64,000 nt of DNA, taken from NCBI RefSeq assembly GCF_025860405.1, contig NZ_CP063785.1, forward strand, positions 8,433,390 to 8,497,389. The letters run 5' to 3'. Numbering within the stretch: the first letter of the stretch is position 1; the number at the start of each line of letters is the position of its first letter. The notes below the pieces were generated by a model. That model searched no databases. It was not told the origin of the DNA and was given only the letters and a program-made list of their open reading frames with translations. The translations under genes and the position numbers were made by a program. Positions 52,593 through 60,652 of the stretch are shown here, piece after piece. Source of the DNA: Tolypothrix sp. PCC 7712 (GTDB lineage Bacteria; Cyanobacteriota; Cyanobacteriia; Cyanobacteriales; Nostocaceae).

Positions 52593-52982
52593 ATGACTAT
52601 GGATTTGATGGTAGAAGACTTGGCTGCAATTGACGATCAGCTGTCTCAGCGTCATATTGACCTTGACCCTAGCGGATATTTCATTATCTACTTGGATCGG
52701 GAGGCAAAGTTAATTTATGCCAAGCATTTTACAAATGTAATTGATGAGCATGGTTTAGCTGTAGATCCCGAAACCGGGAAGGTAATTCCGGCTAAAGGTA
52801 AAGTCCAAAGAACTCATACAACTGTATTTAGTGGGAGAACAGCTAAAGAACTTTGCGTCAAAATATTTGAAGAAACTCAGCCCTGTCCAGTCAGTTTTTT
52901 AGACCATGCAGCCTATTTAGGTAGAGAATTTGTGCGCGCTGAGGTCGCTTTAGTGACAGGGCAAGAGTACATTCAAGATTAA
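52593..52982 (+). CDS. DUF4346 domain protein
   Basis: The 129-residue protein contains IDLDPSGYFIIYLDREAKLI, YAKHFTNVIDEHGLAVDPE and CPVSFLDHAAYLGREFVRAE, the pattern of DUF4346, a short cyanobacterial/archaeal domain that in other proteins sits at the end of dihydropteroate-synthase-like or tetrahydromethanopterin-related proteins. Alone, its role is unknown. There are several nearby ATGs (52593, 52599, 52608); the first is used without a clear ribosome site. It is 104 bp downstream of the acyltransferase gene and reads the same way. Confidence 0.82.
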   Translation: MTMDLMVEDLAAIDDQLSQRHIDLDPSGYFIIYLDREAKLIYAKHFTNVIDEHGLAVDPETGKVIPAKGKVQRTHTTVFSGRTAKELCVKIFEETQPCPVSFLDHAAYLGREFVRAEVALVTGQEYIQD

Positions 52983-53040
52983 ACTGAAATGCTCATTGTT
53001 GACCGTTAACAGTTGACGGTTAACAGTCAACAGTCAACTA

Positions 53041-53784
53041 TTAACCATTATTTGATGGTTGATTAACTTGGTAAAGATAGTAAGTTGCCATTGGGATAAC
53101 AGTAGCGGCAATTAATAGCCCTACTACCCAAGCAGTAGCATTACCTTTATCTTTGTTAGTTTCTTCTGCTGTCTTAAATGTGCCTTCTACCTGCACATTC
53201 TCAACTATTTTTGGCGGGCCGGGATCGGTTTCTCCAGAGAGAACAGCGACTAGGCGATCGCTCGCATCTAAAAACGCTTGGTTGTATTTGTTACCATCGC
53301 GTAATGGTGCCATCACGGTTTCAGAAGCGACACTCTCAGCAATAGAGTCTGTCAGCAAGGACTTGACTTTATCACCTGTAATAATGGCAGTACCATTTGT
53401 CACAGTGTCAATCACCAATAAAGTTTGATTGGCTTGCGCTTCTTTGGTGGGGAACCATTTTTCAAACAATGCTTTGGCGAAACTTTCTGGTGTTTCTCCA
53501 TAGTCAAGTCGGCGGATGGTGACAATTCGGGTTTCGTATCCAGTTTTTTTCGCTAAATCCGATAAAGTGCTGCTAATCTTACCTTCATTGATCCGGCTGA
53601 TTGCGTCGGCTTCATCTACAACCCAGGTGCTATTATCAGCTGCTAGGTCAGGTATTTGATATGCACCAGTAGCTAACGCCGATGGTACAACTAGAAAAGA
53701 AACTAGAGCGATCGCTATAAGTGGCAGAAGTAGCCTAATGAGGTATTTTTGAATGATGATTACTTGGTTGAGGAGCTGTTTCAT
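53041..53784 (-). CDS. psb32: TPM-domain protein, Psb32-like (photosystem II repair)
   Basis: From the ATG at 53784 the protein has 247 residues: a signal peptide (LIRLLLPLIAIALVSFLVV then PSALA), a TPM domain (STWVVDEADAISRINEGKIS, GYETRIVTIRRLDYGETPES, NQTLLVIDTVTNGTAIITGD) and a C-terminal membrane helix (AWVVGLLIAATVIPMATYYL). This layout is that of Psb32, a thylakoid protein involved in repair or protection of photosystem II; TPM domains in plants (TLP18.3) have a similar role. A frame extending 33 codons upstream lacks support and would bury the signal peptide. Confidence 0.87.
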   Translation of the reverse strand: MKQLLNQVIIIQKYLIRLLLPLIAIALVSFLVVPSALATGAYQIPDLAADNSTWVVDEADAISRINEGKISSTLSDLAKKTGYETRIVTIRRLDYGETPESFAKALFEKWFPTKEAQANQTLLVIDTVTNGTAIITGDKVKSLLTDSIAESVASETVMAPLRDGNKYNQAFLDASDRLVAVLSGETDPGPPKIVENVQVEGTFKTAEETNKDKGNATAWVVGLLIAATVIPMATYYLYQVNQPSNNG

Positions 53785-54220
53785 TGGGTAAACCTTAAGA
53801 CAGTCTTGCACCAAAAATACTACACAACCAATGTCAAAATCACCTGGTTGATAGGTTTTTACTTGGGGAAGTTTTCGCGACACCCCAAAGATAGATTTTA
53901 TAAAAGAAATTTTTGTGGCTTAGTTACGGACTAGCTACCAAAAAGGAACACCGCCCTATTTAGGGATTTATCTAAATTGGGCGGAATTTGCAAACCATGA
54001 CGGCATAATATCACGTAATTGACATTTATTGTTAAATAGCTAAGTTTATTTAATATTTGCGGCTCTTTACCTGCTTAATTCTCACCAAGGTAATATCTGC
54101 ATTTTGCTGAGAGTGAGGATTTGTGCTTTTTTGCTATGTTCTTGAGAAAATATTAATCATAAAAATTGCGCCACAGCATTGAAGCAAAACTTGAGGAGTA
54201 ATACAGAAGCGATCGCTCTT
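53785..54220. other. Gene-free stretch with one strong hairpin
   Basis: CCGCCCTATTTA (53951-53962) pairs with TAAATTGGGCGG (53973-53984) around a short loop. It lies about 170 bp upstream of psb32 and 240 bp past the stop of the Uma2 gene, so it may be a terminator or a leader structure; there is no clear T run. The remainder has no recognisable feature. Confidence 0.45.
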
Positions 54221-54931
54221 TTACTTGTTTTCCCTTAATTGCTGCACAAACTCATAATGTTCTGGTGACTTTAATCCAGCTTGCACTAACTCTAAAACCT
54301 GCGCCATCTGATTATTTAATAGTGCCTCAACTGCTAACCACAAACCTGGAAACACCTGAGAGCGAATAATTCCATCTGTATCGGGAGATAGTAATTGATA
54401 GTCGCCATCGGTGAGGTAAAACCATTCAATTTGATTTTCGTAAGATTGCCAGATTACGTACTCCAGCACCCCGTTACGGCGATAAGCCTGTTTTTTGCTA
54501 CCCCGATCAATCGCGGCGCTACTGGCGGCAATTTCCACAATTAACTCAGGTGCGCCTTCAATATAGCCATCGCTACTCAATCGCGTTTGCCCACCTACAG
54601 CAGATTCAAGAAACAGTACTGCATCTGGTTGTGGTTCGTTATCTAGATCCAGGCGTACCGTGGGTTCAACGCTTAAGTCCACACCAGGAGTCAGGGATTG
54701 GTAAACTCCTAACCAAGTTAGGACTCGGCTGTGAGGTTTGCCATGCTGTTCATGTCTTAAGGGAGATGCCACGTAAACAATTCCTTCAATCAGTTCTGCT
54801 TTCTTGATGTGGGGTGCAGCTTCATAGCGCCGTTCAAATTCTGGACGAGTCAGGCGATCGCCACTTTGAAGCGGCGGTAGATTTCGTTGTGACGAATTGG
54901 ATTGTATTTCGGGTGAGTACTCTCTAACCAT
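54221..54931 (-). CDS. Uma2-family (DUF820) putative endonuclease
   Basis: The 236-residue protein has the full Uma2 core: LTRPEFERRYEAAPHIKKAE, VRLDLDNEPQPDAVLFLES, PELIVEIAASSAAIDRGSKK and YVIWQSYENQIEWFYL, with the predicted Asp, Glu and Lys of the nuclease-like site. Biological role unknown; activity only predicted. It is divergent from a second Uma2 gene 134 bp away, but the two are not close copies in sequence. Confidence 0.87.
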   Translation of the reverse strand: MVREYSPEIQSNSSQRNLPPLQSGDRLTRPEFERRYEAAPHIKKAELIEGIVYVASPLRHEQHGKPHSRVLTWLGVYQSLTPGVDLSVEPTVRLDLDNEPQPDAVLFLESAVGGQTRLSSDGYIEGAPELIVEIAASSAAIDRGSKKQAYRRNGVLEYVIWQSYENQIEWFYLTDGDYQLLSPDTDGIIRSQVFPGLWLAVEALLNNQMAQVLELVQAGLKSPEHYEFVQQLRENK

Positions 54932-55065
54932 TTGCCAATCCTCAAAGTTGCCGAATCATCCTCACTCTAGCAAAGCTGTGTATGAAGAAAAAGAGATTAA
55001 TTTACACTGCTAAACTTGTAGCTAAAGGCAACTAACGTTAGCAAAAAAGCACGAGGAAAAGTTTA

Positions 55066-55629
55066 ATGAATACTGTTGTCCTCAATCTCGAACCGATTGC
55101 TCATTTAACTGATGAGCAATTTTATCAATTGTGTATTGCTAATAAAGATTTAAGCCTAGAAATGAATGCAGCAGGAGAATTAATCATTGTGCCACCAGTA
55201 GGAGGAGAAAGCGGAAATCAAGAAGCAGACTTAATTACAGACTTAAATAATTGGAACCGTCAAGCCAAATTAGGCAAAGTTTGTAGTTCTTCAACTATTT
55301 TTATCCTGCCAAATGCTGCCAAACGTTCTCCTGATGCAGCTTGGGTAAAGTTGGAACGCTGGGAAGCTTTAACACCAGAACAGCGAAAAAAATTTCCGCC
55401 ACTTGTACCTGATTTTGCCATTGAACTGCGTTCTGAAACAGATAGGCTAAAAACTCTGCAAGACAAAATGCAGGAATATATAGAAAATGGTTTGCGTTTA
55501 GGTTGGCTGATTAATCTTCAAGATGCAAGAGTAGAAATTTATCGCCTCAATCAAGCTGTAGAAATTGTACAAATGCCAGCAATTCTTTCTGGAGAAGATA
55601 TATTACCTGGGTTTGATTTGCAAGTTTAG
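55066..55629 (+). CDS. Uma2-family (DUF820) putative endonuclease
   Basis: The 187-residue protein shows IAHLTDEQFYQLCIANKDLS, GELIIVPPVGGESGNQEADL, AAKRSPDAAWVKLERWEAL and VPDFAIELRSETDRLKTLQD, the more usual Uma2 form of about 190 residues. The conserved Asp, Glu and the Lys in LQDKMQEY are present. It is divergent from the 236-residue copy. Nothing in the sequence tells what it acts on. Confidence 0.88.
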   Translation: MNTVVLNLEPIAHLTDEQFYQLCIANKDLSLEMNAAGELIIVPPVGGESGNQEADLITDLNNWNRQAKLGKVCSSSTIFILPNAAKRSPDAAWVKLERWEALTPEQRKKFPPLVPDFAIELRSETDRLKTLQDKMQEYIENGLRLGWLINLQDARVEIYRLNQAVEIVQMPAILSGEDILPGFDLQV

Positions 55630-55785
55630 CTAATAAAAAAGGCTAAAGTATCAAGTCTAAAGTCTGAAATGAAGAAACTGATACAAGTAAGGCAATGGCA
55701 TCTGTTGCAGGAGATGATTAGACTCTGGCGGCGGTTGGCGATAGAATTCCATAGCAATTGATGCTTGGCTCATCAGATAAATTTT

Positions 55786-56466
55786 ATGACTATCATCCTC
55801 ACTAACGACGACGGTATCGATGCTCCTGGAATTAAAGCACTGCTCAAAGCTGTCAAGGACAAAAATGTAATTATTGCTGCGCCAAGAGATCATCAATCTG
55901 GCTGTGGACATCAAGTTACCACAACTCGCCCCATCACCCTCCAGCGACGTTCGCAAACTGAATATGCGATCGCAGGTACTCCCGCTGATTGTGTGAGAAT
56001 TGCAATATCACAAATTAGTGAAGATATTAAATTTGTGTTGTCGGGAATCAATGCTGGGGGAAACTTAGGCGTAGATGCCTATATTTCTGGTACTGTGGCG
56101 GCGGTGCGAGAAGCAGCGATGAATGGGATTGGGGGAATTGCGATTTCTCACTATCGCAAAGCCAAGCAAAATTTTGACTGGGAATTCGCGGCTAAGTTAA
56201 CAGCCGAAGTTTTAGCTGACTTACTCCAGCGTCCCCTAGAACTTGGAACTTTTTGGAACGTCAATCTCCCGCATCTACAACCAGGAGAACCAGAACCAGA
56301 AGTAGTCTTTTGCCAACCCTGTACCAAAGCTTTACCAATTAACTATCGGGTTGAAGGGGATGATTTTTATTATGTCGGCGAATACGGCAAACGCGATCGC
56401 ACCCCCGGTAGCGATGTCGATATTTGTTTCTCCGGGAACATTGCTGTTACCAAATTAAGGGTTTAA
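55786..56466 (+). CDS. surE: 5'/3'-nucleotidase SurE
   Basis: From the ATG at 55786 the protein has 226 residues. It begins MTIILTNDDGIDAPGIKAL with the metal-binding Asp pair, has APRDHQSGCGHQVT and SGINAGGNLGVDAYISGTV with the conserved Asn, and IAGTPADCVRI. SurE removes phosphate from nucleoside monophosphates and short polyphosphates and is linked to stress survival. The frame runs seven codons further up, but starts at a non-standard point and the family begins with this sequence. A heptamer array follows the stop. Confidence 0.93.
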   Translation: MTIILTNDDGIDAPGIKALLKAVKDKNVIIAAPRDHQSGCGHQVTTTRPITLQRRSQTEYAIAGTPADCVRIAISQISEDIKFVLSGINAGGNLGVDAYISGTVAAVREAAMNGIGGIAISHYRKAKQNFDWEFAAKLTAEVLADLLQRPLELGTFWNVNLPHLQPGEPEPEVVFCQPCTKALPINYRVEGDDFYYVGEYGKRDRTPGSDVDICFSGNIAVTKLRV

Positions 56467-56467
56467 T

Positions 56468-56652
56468 TTTGGGGTTTGGTAATGGGTAATTGGTAATTGG
56501 TAATGGGTAATTGGGTGTTTGAGAGAGAAGAGGGTATTCTTTGGAATTTTGAATTGTTTCATATTCCCAATCCCCATTACCCCTTATCCCCAGAGGGGGC
56601 CCCGAGTTCCCCAGTCCCCAATCCCCAGTCCCCAGTCCCCAATCCCCAATCA
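56468..56652. repeat. Composite array between convergent genes
   Basis: GGTAATG and GGTAATT heptamers (56478-56513), unique sequence, then a segment CCATTACCCCTTATCCCCAG and GAGGGGGCCCCGAGTTCCCC that recurs almost exactly at 11026-11065, and finally CCCCAGT/CCCCAAT heptamers up to the stop of the coiled-coil gene. Confidence 0.8.
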
Positions 56653-56952
56653 CTCCTCATCCGAACCTTGTAACAGAATCATCAGTTTATCCAAGGTTTG
56701 TGTTAGTTGGCTGAGTTTTTGTAAGGAATCATCTTGAGATTCTGCCAAGGTTTGTACCGCATCACACAAAGCAAAAATTTGATAACCCTGTTGCTGTAGC
56801 TGCTTTCCTTGTTCTTCTACTTGTACGCTGAGAGTCTCCAATCTTTGCGCGAGACTCTCAATTGTCTCTGTTGTAGAAAGTACTGCTTCTCCGATTTGTT
56901 CAACAATCGATTCTAAGCGAGTAATTTTAACTTCCACACTTGTTGAAACCAT
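56650..56952 (-). CDS. Coiled-coil protein, function unknown
   Basis: The 100-residue protein is almost entirely helical with heptad-type spacing (ITRLESIVEQIGEAVLSTTE, IESLAQRLETLSVQVEEQGK) and has an acidic end (QGSDEE). Single cysteine in ALCDAV. No membrane segment. I recognise it only as a type of small coiled-coil protein frequent in filamentous cyanobacteria. Its stop lies at the edge of a CCCCAAT array. It reads away from the sugar transferase gene. Confidence 0.62.
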   Translation of the reverse strand: MVSTSVEVKITRLESIVEQIGEAVLSTTETIESLAQRLETLSVQVEEQGKQLQQQGYQIFALCDAVQTLAESQDDSLQKLSQLTQTLDKLMILLQGSDEE

Positions 56953-57319
56953 TTATTTACCACCCCAATTTTGAGCGCCCAATACAGTCATATCCTTACG
57001 GATATTGAATAATTTAATATACGCATTAACACCAGGTATCTGCCACGTTATCAAAGATAATTGATAGTTCTTAGGTATTCACTCGGTTGTTAATTCAGGG
57101 AGAATTAACTTGATTCCGGATAGTGATAATTATGTAGTCAAATTTCACTAGATAGATTTAATCAACTTTATCCCAAAAATATAAAAAAGCAGAAGATCAG
57201 CGAGCTAATTAAAGATTAAGTAAATTTACGGTAAAAACACAAATTGTAAATACACTTAAGTATATATTCAAATAAAGGTTAGGTAATTCTACTTTTTTAC
57301 CTTGGTATTAGGCGGGATC
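56953..57319. other. Divergent intergenic region, AT-rich
   Basis: No gene or repeat was recognised between the coiled-coil gene and the sugar transferase gene. The sequence is AT-rich, and promoters for both must lie here. GGCGGG just before the ATG at 57320 may serve as a ribosome site. Confidence 0.4.
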
Positions 57320-57997
57320 ATGTACCCCACACACTCACACAGCATTGTTCACAATGCAAATTTAACAGCTTGGGAATTACAATTTATTCCTCACCCATCT
57401 TTAAAATCAAAATTTAAACGGTTTCTAGACATTTTAGGTAGCTTAGTTGGGCTATTGATTTTAGCAATTATATTTGTACCAATAGCAATTGCGATCAAAC
57501 TCGATAGTCCAGGGCCAATTTTCTTTGTCCAAAAGCGCTATGGTCTGCGAGGTAAACCATTTATTATACGGAAATTCCGTTCAATGGTTACAAATGCAGA
57601 GCATTTAAAATCTTTAGTTAAAAATGAAGCAAAAGGACTCATATTTAAAAATCAAAATGATTTTAGAGTCACTAAGGTAGGACGGTTTTTAAGACGCACC
57701 AGCTTAGATGAATTGCCTCAATTTTGGAACGTTCTCATCGGTGAAATGAGTTTAGTAGGTACACGTCCACCAACCTATGATGAAGTGGCTAACTACACAC
57801 CACGTCATTGGCAACGCTTAAATGTCAAACCTGGTTTAACTGGCGAATGGCAAGTCAATGGTCGTTCTCAAATCACAGATTTTGAACAAATCGTTGATTT
57901 AGATCTGCGTTACCAGCGAAATTGGCATATATTTTACGACTTATTTTTGATTGGAAAAACATTTTATGTGATTTTCCATAAAGTCGGAGCCTGCTAA
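57320..57997 (+). CDS. Polyprenyl-phosphate sugar transferase (WcaJ/ExoY-like)
   Basis: The 225-residue protein is the short form of the bacterial sugar-transferase family: one N-terminal membrane helix (GSLVGLLILAIIFVPIAIAI), then LDSPGPIFFVQKRYGLRGKP, FRSMV, RFLRRTSLDELPQFWNVLIG with the conserved Asp-Glu, EMSLVGTRPPTYDEV, and KPGLTGEWQVNGRSQITDFE. Such enzymes place the first sugar phosphate on undecaprenyl phosphate to begin exopolysaccharide or capsule synthesis. No other polysaccharide gene is adjacent. The ATG at 57320 was preferred to a TTG six codons earlier. Confidence 0.92.
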   Translation: MYPTHSHSIVHNANLTAWELQFIPHPSLKSKFKRFLDILGSLVGLLILAIIFVPIAIAIKLDSPGPIFFVQKRYGLRGKPFIIRKFRSMVTNAEHLKSLVKNEAKGLIFKNQNDFRVTKVGRFLRRTSLDELPQFWNVLIGEMSLVGTRPPTYDEVANYTPRHWQRLNVKPGLTGEWQVNGRSQITDFEQIVDLDLRYQRNWHIFYDLFLIGKTFYVIFHKVGAC

Positions 57998-58032
57998 TTA
58001 CCAGATAAAACGTAAAGTTTATCAGTCCTTCA

Positions 58033-58067
58033 GTAGCACCTAAAAAATCAAGTTTTTTGGGTGCTAC
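58033..58067. terminator. Hairpin between convergent genes
   Basis: GTAGCACC-TAAAAAA pairs with TTTTTTG-GGTGCTAC around a 6-base loop, between the sugar transferase (+) and HupE-like (-) stops. It can act in both directions because its inner arms are A and T runs. Confidence 0.7.
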
Positions 58068-58072
58068 TCGCT

Positions 58073-58723
58073 TTAGCTTAGGAAGGAAAACATTACAGAG
58101 TAAATTGCATTGCCTAAAAATGCCATACTAATGGCACAAACCGCTAATCCCACAAAATCAATTTTATTTAATAGCATGGGGTAAGTTTTTTTGGCACTCA
58201 TGATCACTGCACATTGAGTTACAGTAACGCCCAGTATGTAAATAACTAAGGGCATTATTTCTGTATTAATGAGCGATTCAGCACCAGCATAACCGTGAAA
58301 CAAGCCTGCGATCGCACCCAGCACTGAAAGTAACAGCCAATTCGGTTGAATTGACATGATTAACATAGCGCCAATAGCGATAGTGGAAGCTGCAATCCCG
58401 ATTTCCGCACCTACTAAATTGGCATAGAACAGATGAATCACTGTCCCAAACACCGAGGCTGACAAAAAAGATGCAGCAATCAAAGCACCACGATTCATTC
58501 CGGCGCAGAGTAAGCCAATGGCTACAAGGCTAGCCAGACTATTCAAACTAACCACTGGATTCGCGATTCCCCAAAGCAAGCCTTCCCAGGAGTTAGAGAT
58601 AGACTGATGAATCGGCAATCCGCTCAACGAACATAGTAAGCTCAGTAATATTAAAGCTGCGATCGCTCCAGCATAACGACGCTTTAAGGCTGTAGCAGAT
58701 GTTGATAACTCAATTGTTAACAT
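58073..58723 (-). CDS. HupE/UreJ-family membrane protein with altered metal-site motif
   Basis: The 216-residue protein has six or seven hydrophobic segments and the overall HupE/UreJ layout, including FHGYAGAESLI, similar to the second conserved histidine motif. Proteins of this family are thought to carry nickel or cobalt for hydrogenase and urease. However the first motif, normally HPVxGLDH, reads NPVVSLNS here, losing both histidines and the Asp. There are no hydrogenase or urease genes in the window. It may have a changed function or be decaying. The ATG at 58723 is one codon after a TTG that also starts the frame. Confidence 0.75.
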   Translation of the reverse strand: MLTIELSTSATALKRRYAGAIAALILLSLLCSLSGLPIHQSISNSWEGLLWGIANPVVSLNSLASLVAIGLLCAGMNRGALIAASFLSASVFGTVIHLFYANLVGAEIGIAASTIAIGAMLIMSIQPNWLLLSVLGAIAGLFHGYAGAESLINTEIMPLVIYILGVTVTQCAVIMSAKKTYPMLLNKIDFVGLAVCAISMAFLGNAIYSVMFSFLS

Positions 58724-58873
58724 CAATTTATACCAAATAAATTTTTTGGTACTTTATATTGCCCAAATTTCTCTAAAAGTTAACATGGTATTTATAAACT
58801 TCTTTTCTATTTCCGTAATAATACTGGTATCGAGTATAAAAAACTAGGACTTGCTCATCAAGGGACAAATTCC

Positions 58874-59043
58874 CATTACCGATTACCGATTACCGATTAC
58901 CGATTACCGATTACCGATTACCGATTACCGATTACCGATTACCGATTACCGATTACCGATTACCAATTACCAATTACCAATTACCAATTACCAATTACCA
59001 ATTACCAATTACCAATTACCAATTACCAATTACCAATTACCAA
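58874..59043. repeat. GATTACC and AATTACC heptamer array
   Basis: About 12 perfect copies of GATTACC are followed by about 11 copies of AATTACC with a clean switch near 58964. The right end supplies the last two codons and the stop of the histidine kinase gene. Confidence 0.9.
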
Positions 59044-60479
59044 TTTTGAATCGGAAGCTTCATCAAAATCGGAATCTGAATTTGGAATTCTGTACCTTCA
59101 TCTGGTGCTGAAAGGCAGAGTAAATGACCATTATGCATCTGAATAATTTGGTAACTTGCTGTCATTCCAAGGCCTGTCCCCGAACCAACAGGTTTATTAG
59201 TAAAGAAGGGATCGAAGACTTTTTTTCTGACCTCTTCGGTCATCCCACAACCATTATCAATAATCCGAATCATTATTTCATCACTATTTAAAGCTTCAGT
59301 AATAATCGTAATTTTTCCCTGATATGCATCTAAACTATTAATTTTTGTCTTTATTACTAAATTTATAGCATCGATAGCATTATTTAAAATATACATAAAC
59401 ACCTGATTAAGTTGCCCAGGGTAGCATTCTATTTTGGGTAAATCACCATATTGTTTAATAAGTTGTATATCTGGATTACCAGCTTTACCTTTCAAGTTAC
59501 TTCTTAACAGTAGCAGTGTACTATCAAGTCCTTCATGAACATTTACTTGTTTGATTTCCGCTTCATCTAATCGTGAAAAAGTTCTTAAAGATTGAACTAT
59601 TTCACTAATACGATTTGCTCCATTGGTCATAGAATACAAGACTCTCGGTAGGTCTTTTTGAATAAAATCTAAATCAATTTCATCAGTATAATCTTGAATC
59701 TCTGTTGGAGGTTGGGAATAGTTTTCTTGGTACAGTGAAATCAAATTAATCAAGCTTTCAGAATATTCATTAGCAATAATAGTATTGCCATAAATGAAAT
59801 TCACTGGATTATTGATTTCATGGGCAACACCTGCAACTAATTGTCCCAGAGAAGACATTTTTTCAGTTTGTACTAATTGAGCTTGGGTATTTGCCAGTTT
59901 CTGAAGCGCAATTTGCAACTGTGCAGCTTGCTCTTGGGCTATCGCAGCATTTTCCTGAGATTGTGTCATAGCTGCTTTTAATTCAGATGTTCGTTCTTCT
60001 ACTCTAATTTCTAACTCTTGTTTGGCTTTCAAAAGTGCTTCTTCTACCGATTTTCGCTCAAGAATTTCCATTTTGAGTTGAGAGTTAGCTGCTTCTAATT
60101 GAGCTGGGCTTGGTAAAGCTAATGCTTGGGGAACAATTGGTACTAAAATAATAGCTGTGTAAACCGAAACTGACGCTGTAAAAAATTTAATAGCGCCAGA
60201 TAACCAATAAGTCGGATGCCATAGTGTCCACACTTCCATCACATGGGTTGTACCGCAAGAAACAATAAATGTTCCAAATAATAAAAGTATCCATTTGAAG
60301 GGGAAATCCTCTCGTTTCTGTGCAAAGTAAACAAGGGTAATAGGGATAGAATAATAAGCTATGGCAATTAAAGAATCAGATATAATGTGCAACCACACTA
60401 ATTTCGGTTGCCAAAGATAACAATGACCATGTGGGATAAATAAGCCATCACCAAAAAAGCTTTGCAATAATTCCAGCAT
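59037..60479 (-). CDS. Ethylene-receptor-like sensor histidine kinase
   Basis: The 480-residue protein begins with three membrane helices that match the plant ETR1 ethylene-binding domain: SDSLIAIAYYSIPITLVYF has the key Asp (D35) and Tyr (Y42), and GTFIVSCGTTHVMEVWTLW holds I72 and the copper ligands C75 and H79, at the same spacing as in ETR1. A coiled-coil linker (residues about 130-200) leads to HisKA with its phospho-acceptor in VAGVAHEINNPVNF and to an HATPase (NNAIDAINLV, DNGCGM, GSGTGLGMTASYQI). Cyanobacteria are the likely source of plant ethylene receptors; Synechocystis has one that affects phototaxis. No response regulator is adjacent. The stop lies in the AATTACC array. Confidence 0.9.
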   Translation of the reverse strand: MLELLQSFFGDGLFIPHGHCYLWQPKLVWLHIISDSLIAIAYYSIPITLVYFAQKREDFPFKWILLLFGTFIVSCGTTHVMEVWTLWHPTYWLSGAIKFFTASVSVYTAIILVPIVPQALALPSPAQLEAANSQLKMEILERKSVEEALLKAKQELEIRVEERTSELKAAMTQSQENAAIAQEQAAQLQIALQKLANTQAQLVQTEKMSSLGQLVAGVAHEINNPVNFIYGNTIIANEYSESLINLISLYQENYSQPPTEIQDYTDEIDLDFIQKDLPRVLYSMTNGANRISEIVQSLRTFSRLDEAEIKQVNVHEGLDSTLLLLRSNLKGKAGNPDIQLIKQYGDLPKIECYPGQLNQVFMYILNNAIDAINLVIKTKINSLDAYQGKITIITEALNSDEIMIRIIDNGCGMTEEVRKKVFDPFFTNKPVGSGTGLGMTASYQIIQMHNGHLLCLSAPDEGTEFQIQIPILMKLPIQNW

Positions 60480-60652
60480 TGATGTGCTATTAAGTATAAT
60501 TTGTGCTACATTTCACACAAATTATACGCGCACTAGAAACAATTGTCTTTTAGTTATATGAGGTAGGGTGTGTTGTCGCGCAGCGCAAGGCACCAAAAGC
60601 TTGCTGACAAAGCAATTTTGCGTATTAGAAAAGTTGGGAGATGTGCGTTACG

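Noticed and set aside
58851..59111. 86-residue ORF with Ile-Thr-Asp-Tyr-Arg-Leu-Pro repeats
   Set aside because: It is a translation of the GATTACC/AATTACC heptamer array (21 bp equals seven codons).
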